DNA of 64,000 nucleotides. Source: Meira nashicola (Eukaryota > Basidiomycota > Exobasidiomycetes > Exobasidiales > Brachybasidiaceae). Numbering within the stretch: position 1 is the first letter of the stretch; each line of letters begins with the position of its first letter. Positions 37,612 to 48,200 of this stretch are shown here, in pieces. The notes under the pieces were generated by a model, which saw only the letters and a program-made list of their open reading frames with translations, made no database searches and was not told the origin of the DNA. Position numbers and translations under genes: made by a program. The stretch is taken from the NCBI GenBank assembly GCA_001600355.1, contig BCJU01000002.1:2418001-2482000 (forward strand), read 5' to 3'.

Positions 37612-38527
37612 TTTCGCTTTTAACGATGAACCTGTCTTCACAATCGATGATGACATTCTTCTTACTTCTGGACCACAAGTAGGTTCGACAACGGTTGCAG
37701 GTACCGCTGATGACTTTTTCAGTAGTCCCGAATGGACCGATCCTTCGCCTGCTTTGACAACATCCATGTCTTTCAATTTGGACTCGTGCGATACAAGCCC
37801 TCTTTTGACAGATATCAATGAGGCTCCAGAATTGGCAGGAATGCCATTGTTCGGTGATCAAGGACAATTCCCACTATTTTCAACAACGTTGCAAAAGGAT
37901 ACTTCTTTCACCTCCAATGGTGATTTGCAACAACAGAATGCTTCCAACAAGCGTTCTCCGCAAATGGCTTTCAGTAGGGAAAAGGAAACCAATGAACATT
38001 CAGCTTTGCTACTACTTCGTGCCTTCAACAATAATGCCGTTGCCAACGCTGAGAAGTCACCTTTGAGTGCCGTGGCTGCTGCCGAGAAGCATCAATCAAA
38101 CGGTTTTGCTTCTCCAGCTGCCATTCTCAGCCCCCTTCCACCTACCAACGTTACACCAAACACACCTTCTCTCGAAGCACCTTTGCGCAGTAACAAGCGT
38201 AGGTTGGACAGCACGGATCTATTACCAATTGATGCACCTATCCAAAGTCGTACGTACAAGACCCCTTCGGCCACTTCTCGTAAAGATCTTTTGGACAATC
38301 AATCTATTGAGCCATCCACACCTGACTTGAGCAACTCTTCTGACCCATTGGCAGCAAAGCGTTTGAGCAACACATTGGCCGCTCGTAGAAGCAGACATCG
38401 TAAAGCGGAAGAATTGAAGCAACTTCACGATACCATTGAAGAACTTACTAGTCAAGTAGAAATGTGGAAACGTCGTTGCATTCGCGCTGAACAAGAGCGT
38501 GATCAAGCTTTCGGCACTTCTGCCTGA
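37532..38527 (+). CDS. GCN4: Gcn4/Cpc1-type bZIP transcription activator
   Basis: This is the nuclear activator of amino-acid biosynthesis genes under starvation (general control). From ATG 37532 it has 331 residues. An acidic, hydrophobic-spotted activation region includes FAFNDEPVFTIDDDILL and FFSSPEWTDPSP. A Ser/Pro-rich middle follows. A C-terminal bZIP spans about 270-325 with DPLAAKRLSNTLAARRSRHR, keeping the DNA-contact residues N..AA..SR, then a heptad region (EELKQLHDTIEELTSQVEMW). The frame is open upstream to 37196 without an ATG, so an N-terminal extension from a near-cognate codon such as TTG 37205 is possible, but the main start is preferred. The leader has two uORFs. It converges with the Dcg1-like gene. 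Confidence 0.93.
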   Translation: MNTTQEYQHGAAVQAAPQKDVANAAPDFAFNDEPVFTIDDDILLTSGPQVGSTTVAGTADDFFSSPEWTDPSPALTTSMSFNLDSCDTSPLLTDINEAPELAGMPLFGDQGQFPLFSTTLQKDTSFTSNGDLQQQNASNKRSPQMAFSREKETNEHSALLLLRAFNNNAVANAEKSPLSAVAAAEKHQSNGFASPAAILSPLPPTNVTPNTPSLEAPLRSNKRRLDSTDLLPIDAPIQSRTYKTPSATSRKDLLDNQSIEPSTPDLSNSSDPLAAKRLSNTLAARRSRHRKAEELKQLHDTIEELTSQVEMWKRRCIRAEQERDQAFGTSA

Positions 38528-38838
38528 TACATTTTCGAATTGGCCGTGACTTCTCTTTCTCCTTCCGTCTTTCCCGTCTCTGATTCGTTCCCCACAGAAT
38601 TATCTTTCATACAAATATGATCTTTCTTCCATTTCTCTCTATCTCTCATGGTTACTACCCAAAAAATGATGACGGCAAGTCCGTTCAATCTCTTACAACT
38701 TTATGTTGGTTATGTCGTATTATCTCTTATATTTTTCCGTACCTTTTCGAGACTTTTTCTCTGGTTTTCATCTATACTTCACTAACATATGAATGATGAT
38801 GGTTTTCCTATATTATTTCATTTCTGTATGTGTGATAA
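38528..38838. other. Convergent 3' region between GCN4 and the Dcg1-like gene
   Basis: About 310 bases, CT-rich on the left and AT-rich on the right. It holds both 3' UTRs and no gene. Confidence 0.55.
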
Positions 38839-39597
38839 TCATAGAAGAAATTCTTTATTTAATCTAGTTTGAGCTGTTAGCAAATGCAAACCTGCTTTAG
38901 CGGTATCAATGATGGCGATTTGATTTGCTTTTTCGCCTAGATAATCTGCAAGTCCTTTTCGAACGATATTTTCCATTCCAGCCATACCTGCACATCCAAG
39001 CATAACAGCGCCAACTCCTCTTTTTGCAAACTCTGCACTTTGTTGTCTGATAGTATTCTCTACATGTTCTTTTTGTGTTGGATCACGAAGTTGTAAAACA
39101 CCTAAATTTGTTGCTACACAACCTGCATAACGATCATTCCCTTTTGCACTTGAACCGAAAAAAGCTGCAACGCCAGCATCGATATCCCTTACCATATCTG
39201 CACCCGTTGTGATTATTCCTATTGGTCTTCCACGTGAAGATGTTAAACCTGCAATTAAACCGGATTCCAATAAATGCATTATTGTAATATGAGCCGGTAA
39301 AATGTGTCTTAACATATCCACCAGAGGATGATCGGAAAAACAACAAATTAAGATTGCTTTGTATTTTGATATGATTGATTTTCCTTCATCTGCACCAATC
39401 AAGAATTCGAAACCTGCTTGAGAAGATTGAATGGATGTAGGTGTATCATTGATCGAAGTAGGTGCGGAAGATGGACCAGATTCATAATCCAATTCAATTC
39501 CTGAATCTTTGATCGGATCCAAAATATTTCTCAAGCCATCTGTGATCGATTTGCTAGAGTTTGGATTGTATATCAGGATTCGAGTAGATTCTGTCAT
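38839..39597 (-). CDS. DCG1: Asp/Glu/hydantoin racemase family protein (Dcg1-like)
   Basis: This 252-residue cytosolic protein belongs to the cofactor-independent racemase superfamily. The start is ATG 39597 (MTESTRILIYNPNSSKSIT). The opening YNPNSS is the family's N-terminal strand and phosphate-like loop. The two catalytic cysteines are visible: the first in AILICCFSDHPL and the second in VMLGCAGMAGM. IGIITTGADM lies between them. Length matches yeast Dcg1 (244), a gene under nitrogen catabolite control with a presumed role in allantoin or hydantoin metabolism. The true substrate of the eukaryotic members is not settled. Confidence 0.92.
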   Translation of the reverse strand: MTESTRILIYNPNSSKSITDGLRNILDPIKDSGIELDYESGPSSAPTSINDTPTSIQSSQAGFEFLIGADEGKSIISKYKAILICCFSDHPLVDMLRHILPAHITIMHLLESGLIAGLTSSRGRPIGIITTGADMVRDIDAGVAAFFGSSAKGNDRYAGCVATNLGVLQLRDPTQKEHVENTIRQQSAEFAKRGVGAVMLGCAGMAGMENIVRKGLADYLGEKANQIAIIDTAKAGLHLLTAQTRLNKEFLL

Positions 39598-39921
39598 CTC
39601 AGGCTGAGAGGTGTTTTGTTCTCTTGTGGTAGTGGAAAGAGTGGAAGTGAAGCGTCGATATATGCAATTAAGAAGAAGCTCGGAAAATGCTCGGCCGATA
39701 TCCTAAACCTCAGGCCATCACCCACCACCGTGTGTGCGGCCTGCACCTACACCTACACAATATCAGAACGGGAAGAACTTAATTTATATTCCAAACAAAT
39801 TTAGCTTTGTATATTGATCATATTTCATCATAGATGTCCACCAAAAAAGGAGTTACATGGGGTGAACGAAGAGGGTATGTGGGTGAATGTGATCACGCAA
39901 GTCTGACTGCATTCAATGTAT
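39598..39921. other. Intergenic between the Dcg1-like and CsbD-like genes
   Basis: About 324 bases: the promoter of the Dcg1-like gene on the left side and the CsbD 3' UTR on the right. An ACCTAC/CACCTAC repeat occurs near 39740-39760. No gene is seen. Confidence 0.5.
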
Positions 39922-40307
39922 TTATGCGGGAGCGTTAGCATCCTTTTGTGCCTTTCCTGCTTCTTGACGAGCGTTACCGGCGATTTGGTCAGATTTGCTA
40001 CCGGTGACGGCACCAAGAACGGAATCTTTGTAACCACCAACTTGGTCAACCAAGCCTTCAGCGTAACCCTTTGCTTGGGCAGCCTTTAATTCAGCTTCAC
40101 CTTCGGCATGTTGTTGTTTACCGCTTTGTTGCCATTCGGTAGATCCGGTCAAGTTACCGATTTGTTCTTGAACTTGTCCAGAGACGGACTTCAAGTTACC
40201 GCTGTTTAGATTGAAGTGGAGGACATGGTCAGCATCATGATCTTATCATGTCGAAAGCATGTAGCATATACTCACCTGAATTGAGATGGTTCGTTAGAGC
40301 TAGACAT
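39922..40307 (-). CDS. CsbD-like stress-response protein, two exons
   Basis: This small, very hydrophilic protein of 103 residues is of a type often abundant in stressed or stationary fungal cells; its molecular function is unknown. Exon 1 is 40307-40276 and encodes MSSSNEPSQF. A 74-bp intron has donor GTGAGT at 40275 and acceptor AAACAG ending at 40202. Exon 2 is 40201-39922. The CsbD core is GQVQEQIGNLTGSTEWQQSG followed by Ala/Glu/Gln-rich amphipathic helices, with a second repeat-like unit (DSVLGAVTGSKSDQIAGNAR). There is no signal peptide and no cysteine. Without exon 1 the frame would start at an internal Met of the helix, so the first exon is needed. The TATA box at 40379-40386 is consistent with inducible, high expression. 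Confidence 0.92.
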
Positions 40308-40377
40308 TTTCGTGAGTAAGTTTTTACTAAAAAGTATGTGATGGTTAGAAAGCAGGATGAGAAGCTTAAAACATCCT

Positions 40378-40386
40378 CTATATATA
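40378..40386 (-). promoter_or_regulatory. TATA box of the CsbD-like gene
   Basis: The minus strand reads TATATATAG, with its 5' end 79 bases upstream of ATG 40307. Confidence 0.55.
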
Positions 40387-40997
40387 CCTTAAATCTTTAT
40401 TAATTGTCCACGTTTACAACAAATTATTCTACCCGATCTTAATTCTACAGTTGTCAACTGCCTTTCGATGTTTCTTAAAATCTGAAATTGAAATCAAAGG
40501 CGGGAAGTAGACTGTCGATGTTCCTAATCCTTTTGAAAGATGCGCAACCTAATGCTCAGATGACGAATCTACGGTCTATCTTGATGCACTCCATCACGAC
40601 TTTTTACAAGCTGGTCTGGAAGATGAGCTTCAGCGCACGCGCCGCCTCCATTCGTAAAACACAGCCATAGAGCAGCTTTAACCAGGCTATCTGATGTAGC
40701 TCTTCGTCAGTGTATGCAAAAAAACCTCCACACGTCCAACACTTCGACTTACCTGTGCGCTGCGTTGCGGCGTGAGTATTTAACTGCAAAATGTCGTAAA
40801 TCCCAAAAGAGGATACATAGAAGAGAATGGACTTTTTTAGAACTCCTTCGAAAGTATGTATGTATGTTATGTACACGTCGCGACCTTCTCAGGAAGACCT
40901 TTTCTTTAAGAGTGATTAAGAATTAGCAAAATAAAGGCGATGTACAGAGACTGTTGCGCTCGCTGGAAGCAAATATATACTATTTCTGCCGACAAAC

Positions 40998-41045
40998 AGG
41001 GTGATCTAACGGTAGATTGTACCCTCATTGTTTGTTAATGAGGGA
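40998..41045. repeat. Pair of overlapping, mutually exclusive hairpins
   Basis: The first stem is AGGGT/ACCCT with inner ATCTA/TAGAT around the loop ACGG (40998-41025). The second is CCCTCATT/AATGAGGG with a seven-base loop (41022-41044). They share the bases CCCT, so only one can form at a time. Neither a tRNA B box nor a reading frame is attached. Confidence 0.35.
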
Positions 41046-42138
41046 ATAAGTCAATAGCATGTCTACAAAGATCGAAATCTGTACAAAAATCATCGATCTA
41101 CTTAGGGCTTGACTTTGATGCCAAGGAGACTATTTTCTGATTTTCATTACTTCAATGAAGTGCTTTGTAGCTCTTTTTGTTATCGGATACACCTTACGTA
41201 ATATGTAATCAGAAAAAAACGGAACATCAAAGGTAAATTGGTGATTCAATGTAAAAAATATACAGTGAATCATATAAATAATAATCGAATAAACAATGAC
41301 GTTAGTACTTGGAATTATTTGAAATATACTTGATAAATCTGCTCACGCTCAGTTGAAAGCGATCATTATGATTTATTGCAGATATGAAAAACTAAAGAGG
41401 GTATGTATGAACTTCAAGTTTCAAAACTTAAAATTTAATGGTCTAGATAAGAATAAAATTCCAATAGACTGGACTACATACGCTTCAATGATAATTTCAG
41501 GTACGACGGCGTACATACCGTACCAATTAAGAAAGGGGTATTTCATTCAGCTATAGTGGAAAATACGCCGCTAGATCACTTTCAACCAAGGAAAATGCTT
41601 GATTCTATACGCCACCCTCGAGAGAAGCCGTACGTACGTATCTAACGCTGCCTACGGAAAGACGAGCCATGTGTACGCTAAATTGTCCTACTGTGTAAAA
41701 GTGCATGAACGTGAAAGGAAATGTTGAAAATGACACTTGCATGACAATCTGAAGCAGTCTATAGAGACAGAGCCTGGTTTTTTTGGGGGGGGGGACTAAA
41801 TTACCTGCCTACGCACACGCGTTTACCATCCGCCGCCCTGCTTGAGTGGCTATTTTTTGCCCTTGCGTTATGTTATGCATAAGAGCAGAATAAGATGCGT
41901 GAAAAATGCCGTCATAATACTGACCTCCGGAAATTGAAAGCGAGCGGCGATATGTACATAGATCCAAAATTATTAATAACATGCGGGTCATCGCCTTTTT
42001 AAATATTCAATTTGGTACGATCAACTTTTTTATCGGAGAGCTTCCATCGTTACTTGCAATCAGATCATGGACTAAAAGCAAGAAAAAAAAGACTCTTCCA
42101 ACTTGTTCATATTCTGTTAAACAACATTATAGCATACA

Positions 42139-44400
42139 ATGTCAACCACACTTCCTTTTCCCTCTTCGGGAAGTGTGAAGAGCAATTTAAGTGGACAACA
42201 AGATGCTGAAGCAATGAAAATTGACATTCCAAAGTCAAAAGAAGAGGTTGCTGCAGCTCAACATCATTCAACATCATCGATACAACATCGTAAAGGTGGC
42301 GCAAACGCAACTTCACAACAACAACAAGAAAACACCAACGCGACAATTAATGTTCCTCCTAGGGGCTCTTCCAATCAAGCACCTTCTCATTGGCATCATC
42401 ATCCTCGTCCTCCTTTGCCTACTTCAGATTCATACTTTCCTAATTCAGGAAACAGCAGCACAGCTTCTTCTCTTTCTGGGGCAAATTCTTCTACCACTAC
42501 ACAACCACCTAGGACACCTGGCAGTATTCGTAATCACAGCAGACAAGCAAGCGGTGGATCAATCGCTGTTTCTGGAGGTTCAGCGATTCCCACAAGCTCT
42601 GTTGAAAGAGGTAGTAGAGGTAAAGCAGGAGGTCACAATATGTCTTTGAGTTTGAGCAACGGAGCACAATCTGCAGCAGCTAACACCAATCAAAATCCGG
42701 AAAGTTTTGCCGATTTTGGCTCGTTTGGACATGGTCCTCCAAGTCCCAGCACTTTGACAGATATCATTTTGAGTTTACATTCAACCTTGTATGGAGGTAA
42801 GAGGACGGCAGAAGAAGTTCGTGAGATGGTCAACCGTTTTTACGATCAAGACGCAATTTTTGAATCACCTCTTTTAGCCGCTTCCGGTCGTGAACAGATT
42901 GCAAATCAATTCATCATGGCATTCACTCTTCCAGGTTTGGATGTAAAGTCTGAATTACGAGATGTGATTTGCAGTGATTTCGAATTCGACGGTACTCGTG
43001 CTGGTATTATCGATCAAACGATCAGCGTTACATTATTACCTTCCCTTTTTGGTCGTTCAAATGATGATTCATCATCATCAGCACCTCGTTCTGCAACATA
43101 TGCTCCTAACGATTATCAACAAGATCGTGGCGGATCAGCAACTCCTGCCTATACTTTACATTCTGGAATCACACCTCACCCTTTTGCAAATTATAGCCAA
43201 TCACATACGCCAGCCGGAGGTGGTTCTATGTTCAGTCGATTTGCTAGTCAAAGTCATAGTCCTACAACACCATATAGCGTTTCAAGTATGTGGGGAAATT
43301 CCAGACCGCATACACCCGGAACATCATCCCACATTCGTCCACTTTCCCAAACATTTCGACCAAGTACACCTCCAAGCGTGAATGGCGATGATGATGAATT
43401 TGATCATACCAACTCTAATACGACAATTCAAGGTTATGGAGATGAATCACATTACATGTCCGCGAATGAAGCAGGTGGCGGCCAAGTAACCCGACCTCCT
43501 ATGCCGGCTGATGCATTACAGCCTCATTGGAGTCATCAAGGATTAGGACGTACAACCGTTCGTGCTTTCCTTTGGGGTGTTTTCCATCCTCGTGCAGTGC
43601 TCAAGCATATTTGTACGATCAATTTACGTTTGATGAGCCGATTGGAATTCAACGATGCTGGATTGATTGTTCGACATGAGGATACTTGGGGTGTTCGTGA
43701 AACGATTGAAGGTGTTGTGCCGTTTGCTTCTTTGATCTATGCACTCGAGCGTCGTATCGTAGGTTATATTTGCTCTTTCGCTATCGGAAGGGGGTTTCGC
43801 CTTTCTAATGCACTTGCTCGTCATGCTATCGGCCCTGCTGCAGAAAAGCAACCTTCAAGATGGCAAATAGAACAACAAGATAACGCAAACGAAGCTGCAC
43901 ATGCACTTTTGCTAGGATATCATCGACATGAAAAGATGCAATCTATGGCACGCTCTCGTGCTTCAAGTCCTACCCGTCAAAGATTTTCCACGATGCACGG
44001 AGCTGGTCATACGCCTCACACTATCGGAACTTCTCACGCACGATCAAGGGCAAGATCTCTGATTGGCGGGCCACAAAGTGCTGCACCTACACGTGCTGCT
44101 TCTTCGGATAATTTGTTGTCTATTGGACAATATGGCCAAGGTTATGGAGAACGTGAAAGAGGTAGTACGCATGGAGGAGAAACGTTACCTCCTGATAGTA
44201 GCGCACGTTATCGTTCAGGTCCTCGCCGCATTACAACCAGCACAGCTTCTGCTCCTGTGACCGGAATGGGAATTATGAACGCAAACGCAACTGGCACGCT
44301 TGATGGACCATGGCAACAGGCAGACATTTATGGAGCAAACATTGATATTCCGTCAGAAGGTTCCATAAAGAGTCGTGCGCCTGATCGTGATACATACTGA
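42139..44400 (+). CDS. NTF2-like (SigF/SnoaL-like) domain protein with long disordered regions
   Basis: The protein has 753 residues from ATG 42139. Residues 1-210 are Ser/Gln/Asn-rich and disordered. A probable NTF2-like fold begins near 215 with ILSLHSTLYGG, then EVREMVNRFYDQDAIFESPL and IANQFIMAFTLPGLDV. It is interrupted by a disordered insert of about 140 residues (300-445, Ser/Thr/Pro-rich) and resumes with LGRTTVRAFLWGVFHPRAVL, LRLMSRLEFNDAGLIVRHED and the amphipathic segment IGRGFRLSNALARHAIG. The C-terminal 180 residues are again low-complexity with Arg/Ser clusters. This architecture is recurrent among uncharacterised basidiomycete proteins annotated as SigF-like NTF2-like. Function is unknown. 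Confidence 0.85.
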   Translation: MSTTLPFPSSGSVKSNLSGQQDAEAMKIDIPKSKEEVAAAQHHSTSSIQHRKGGANATSQQQQENTNATINVPPRGSSNQAPSHWHHHPRPPLPTSDSYFPNSGNSSTASSLSGANSSTTTQPPRTPGSIRNHSRQASGGSIAVSGGSAIPTSSVERGSRGKAGGHNMSLSLSNGAQSAAANTNQNPESFADFGSFGHGPPSPSTLTDIILSLHSTLYGGKRTAEEVREMVNRFYDQDAIFESPLLAASGREQIANQFIMAFTLPGLDVKSELRDVICSDFEFDGTRAGIIDQTISVTLLPSLFGRSNDDSSSSAPRSATYAPNDYQQDRGGSATPAYTLHSGITPHPFANYSQSHTPAGGGSMFSRFASQSHSPTTPYSVSSMWGNSRPHTPGTSSHIRPLSQTFRPSTPPSVNGDDDEFDHTNSNTTIQGYGDESHYMSANEAGGGQVTRPPMPADALQPHWSHQGLGRTTVRAFLWGVFHPRAVLKHICTINLRLMSRLEFNDAGLIVRHEDTWGVRETIEGVVPFASLIYALERRIVGYICSFAIGRGFRLSNALARHAIGPAAEKQPSRWQIEQQDNANEAAHALLLGYHRHEKMQSMARSRASSPTRQRFSTMHGAGHTPHTIGTSHARSRARSLIGGPQSAAPTRAASSDNLLSIGQYGQGYGERERGSTHGGETLPPDSSARYRSGPRRITTSTASAPVTGMGIMNANATGTLDGPWQQADIYGANIDIPSEGSIKSRAPDRDTY

Positions 44401-45240
44401 TTTGATTTTCGGACGTCACCCATATATTCATCGCGTTTACTCTACATACGCAGACATTTTCATATATCCGGATCATAAGTTACCTTTTTGTCCTCATACA
44501 TCTTCTGATAATTTACAACATTGCAACATGATCACTTGATACTATTCAAAGACACAGAGTTTTGTTAGACTTTCCGCCTCTCAATCATGTCCTATTTATT
44601 GCTTTGATGTAGTCGCGGAGTTCACAACGTGTAGGCGTCTTTTTAAGCCCAACACATGGCCAATATTTGGCGTCTGGCATATCTAGTTTACTTGACACTT
44701 TGTGAAGTGTCGTATTGCAACACCCAAGTCGGAGTAGAATGAATGACGCCGCATTGTGATCTTTACTTTAAGAGCATCAATGGCTGAAAGTTGAAGGGCA
44801 TCACAGAACGTCAAAGATTTCCATTTTTTTCTTATTTCGCAGCCATCGTAGTCAGAAGAAGAAATTCATCTTGAGTAGAATTGACAGGTTTAATAATTCT
44901 TCGGCAACACGGCCGTACCTCTGCTTAAATGTGCATAGGCGCAGCGCATTTGTTTAATTTAAGCATGGCCGCGTTTGGGCCAGAATTCCTATACTTTTCC
45001 GCTATTTCTCTCTTTAAGCTTTTTGTGTTCAGTCTAGGGTCTTTTGACACAGGGTGAAAGTGCCTAGAAAGTTGCGAGAACAACAACACTTACTGCATGT
45101 AGACTATGCATGTTCATACAATCTTTACCGAATTATAAATATTGGAAAGAAAAAGAACTCTTTCCGCATTCTTGCCATCATCACTCGGATTCATAATTTA
45201 TCCTTTGGCTCCGGATATCCGACATTGTCACTTTTTCATC
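44401..45240. other. Upstream region of the paladin gene
   Basis: About 840 bases between two plus-strand genes. It contains an imperfect dyad near 44921-44965 (GCTTAAATGTGC ... GCGCATTT ... TTTAAGC). The last 100 bases are open in the paladin frame from TTG 45142 but have no ATG. No separate gene is supported. Confidence 0.5.
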
Positions 45241-48200
45241 ATGAGTGATCCAAAGGGTGGTGAAAAACATGCGGATACGTTTGAACGAAAGGATGATTTT
45301 ACCCGAACTCTTTCACCGCCTTTGCCTTCTCATCCTCCTTTAGGCAGAAATTCTTCTTCATTTCTCAAGACAAAATCGGAATTAACAGCAAACATATCCA
45401 AACGTGATTATGCCGAGCCAAAAAATAAATCTTCTGCGCTATACTCTAGACATGCAAGTTTATCACAGCAAGGCAAAGAAGGAGAGAAGAAAAATATGGA
45501 ATCAGTCAATTTGAACAATAATGGGCTTTCCAGACAAAGTAGTAATCGGATACGAAATGCACAAAATTCTGATCGAAAAGTATCAATAGATGTTTCATCA
45601 CGACTACATCTTCTTTTTAACGTAAGAGAGAGTATGGTTGTCAAAAGTCGTCAAGGGAGCGTTTTAACGCGAGGATTGGTGTTAAAGACAGACTTTTTCG
45701 CTGGTTTGAAAAGACCTGATATGGGTGTTTTATTGCAAGGTGCACCGAATTTCAGGCAAGCGGATGTTCCGGGACTACAAGTGTATGGTGTCGCTCAACC
45801 ATCGGTGATGGGATTAAAAACAATCTTGAGTGTTTTACAATGTTCACCTGCTCGAACTGAATCAATGGCAGGTGAACGTGGACGAAGTTTGATGAACCTT
45901 TCGCGGAATACAAATTTGAACGATCGAGCATCATCAAGCTCTCCTGGAAGGACAGGATCTCGAACAAGAGCTGAAAATATCCACTCTGATGAAGCAACGG
46001 CAAACGTTGGCGTGAATCAGAGAAGATGCGTTTGGGCATGTACTCGTAATGAACCTGTGATTTATGTTGGCGGAAGACCTTTTGTGCTTCGAGATGCAGA
46101 TGTGCCTTTGGAAAACTTTCAGCTGAGTGAACGTGCAAGTAATTTGGAATCCATCGAACAAAGACTCAAAGCAGACATTTTAAAGGAGTCACAACGATAC
46201 GGCAATTTATTGCTTGTTCACGAAGAAGAAGAAAGTGGTACACTTCGACCTTCTTGGGTTGCTGTTGATGCTAGCGAAGTCAAAACAGTTCGAGAGGTGT
46301 GGGATGATATCCGTAAAGAAGGATGGAGATGCGATTATCATAGAATTCCAATCGCAGAAGACCAACCTATGGAAAATAATTATTTAGACGCATATACTCA
46401 AATCATCAAAGAGATAGACCCAATCAATACTGCTTTCGTGGCAAATTGTGGTCTTGGTGTACGGAGAACGTCATTTGCAATGGTGGCAGCCGTTTTGGTC
46501 AGAAGAAGACAAATGATTTTGCAAGGGTATGGTGATCCTATGCAAATTCACAAACCATTAAACGCTTCCGCAGAAACACAAAGGAAGGCTTCAGGATCTC
46601 CAGCAATCGGGGTTGCTAGATCTTTGCAAGCTGCCAGTCAACAAAAATCAGAAGAACAATCCACTTTACAAGTAGTCAAAGCTTTGAGCGCAAGTTTGGC
46701 AGAAGTAGGAGGATCTCAAGCTGCTATAAATGTCTTATTAGATCAGCCAATGCTGCTCAACGCATTAAAGAATGCAAAAGATGGAAACTACGGAGTAATT
46801 GGTCAATTGATTGGCTTATTGGACAATGGAGACGATAACAAAAAGGCTGTTGATTTGGCAATTGACGCTTGTTCACATGTGATCAATCTTCGTCACTCCA
46901 TTTTGGAAAGTCGTATTCGATATGCTATCGCTGCACCAGATCAAGAAAAACGAACGAATCAAACCAACGATGCCCGTAATTGGATTCGTAGAGCAGTTCA
47001 TGCTTTGGAGCAATATTACTTCTTGGTCACTTTTGCAAGCTACGTCGAAGGGAGTGAAACAGCTATTTTTGAACATCGGTTTGCTACATGGCTAAGAAAT
47101 CGAGCTGAGATTTGGCATACTATCTCGAAAATCCGTTCAAAGGGAGATCAGCTATACTTCTTTGATCCTATCGCTGACTTGAGTGCTTTGAGCCGAAGTA
47201 CAACCAATCAAGATGCAAAGGGCGATTCAAGTTTGATTCGTAGAAATGATACTGACCCTCACTTGGTTCCTGGAGACGAATTTGCTGATCATGTTGTACG
47301 CAATCGTACCGGTTTGGTATTAAGGCCACACATGTTGCTCAAAGAAGATGTATGGCGCAGCTTGGCCTTGAATGATGCTACCGTAAGGAGAGGTGTTCGG
47401 GGAGCTTTGAATTTCCGACGAATTCCCAATACGAACATATACGCAACTGGTCAGCCAACTGTTGAGGGTATTTACAACATCCTTAATAGTATTTACGAAG
47501 AACTTTCTCCCAAAAAAGATCAAGGTCCTCTTCAAGTAACATATATCAACTTAAGAGAAGAACCAATATGCCATGTGAATGGCAAACCTTACTGCCTTCG
47601 ACAAAAAGGAATGAGTTTACGCAATATCAAGAGCTATTCCGGTATTAGCTGGTCGCGTTTGGCCTTGCTAGAAGATCGATTGAAGAATGATGTGCTTACA
47701 GAGCTGATCCATGGTGATGGGCGCTTGTTGTTACACACAGAAACGGAGGAAGGTGGTGTGGTACCCATCTGGGAAGAAGCAAGTCCAGATGATATCCAAA
47801 CGTTGCAAGATGTGATGTCACACATTACCAGGGAGTTGGATGATGCTGGCTCTCCTTTCATCTCTGATGCATTAAGCAACGATCATCAAATCAATCGTGA
47901 AAAGGTATCTGGACTACCAAATGTACATTTGATCTATCGTCGTCAACCAATCACAGCAGAAAAGCCACCGCATTTCGAGGATATCGCTGCTTTAACTCGT
48001 GCTGTGCTACGCTCTGAAACTCAAGCAAATGCTTGTATAGTGCTAAATTGCCAACTTGGACGTGGTCGATCAACGTTGATTTCGATCTTGGCACTTTTGG
48101 TTTCACGCTGGATAAAACGTTTCACGAAAGACCTTTCGCAACATCATGAAAAGCCTTCTTTGGCACCAGCACAAACTCAACCTTTAATTCGAAGACCTTT

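Larger units (their letters stand above)
40308..42138. other. Gene-free region of about 1.8 kb between CsbD and NTF2-like genes
   Basis: No conserved reading frame was recognised. Contents include the CsbD TATA box (40379-40386), a TGCGCTGCGTTGCGGCG tract near 40757, GTAT repeats near 40855, two overlapping hairpins at 40998-41045, a TACGTACGTA tract near 41631, and a run of ten G after T7 near 41780-41800. Short frames here (for example 41353-41556) lack ATG starts or recognisable content. Confidence 0.55.

Noticed and set aside
40990..41060. Candidate tRNA (GTGATCTAACGGTAGA resembles an A box; a stem with seven-base loop follows)
   Set aside because: No B box (GGTTCGA) follows, the acceptor stem does not pair, and the second stem has eight pairs instead of five.
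41353..41556. A 67-codon frame in the gene-free region
   Set aside because: It begins with TTG, the first ATG comes later, and there is no recognisable domain or coding bias.
45142..45240. N-terminal extension of paladin by 33 codons
   Set aside because: The only upstream start would be TTG; ATG 45241 begins a normal N-terminus.
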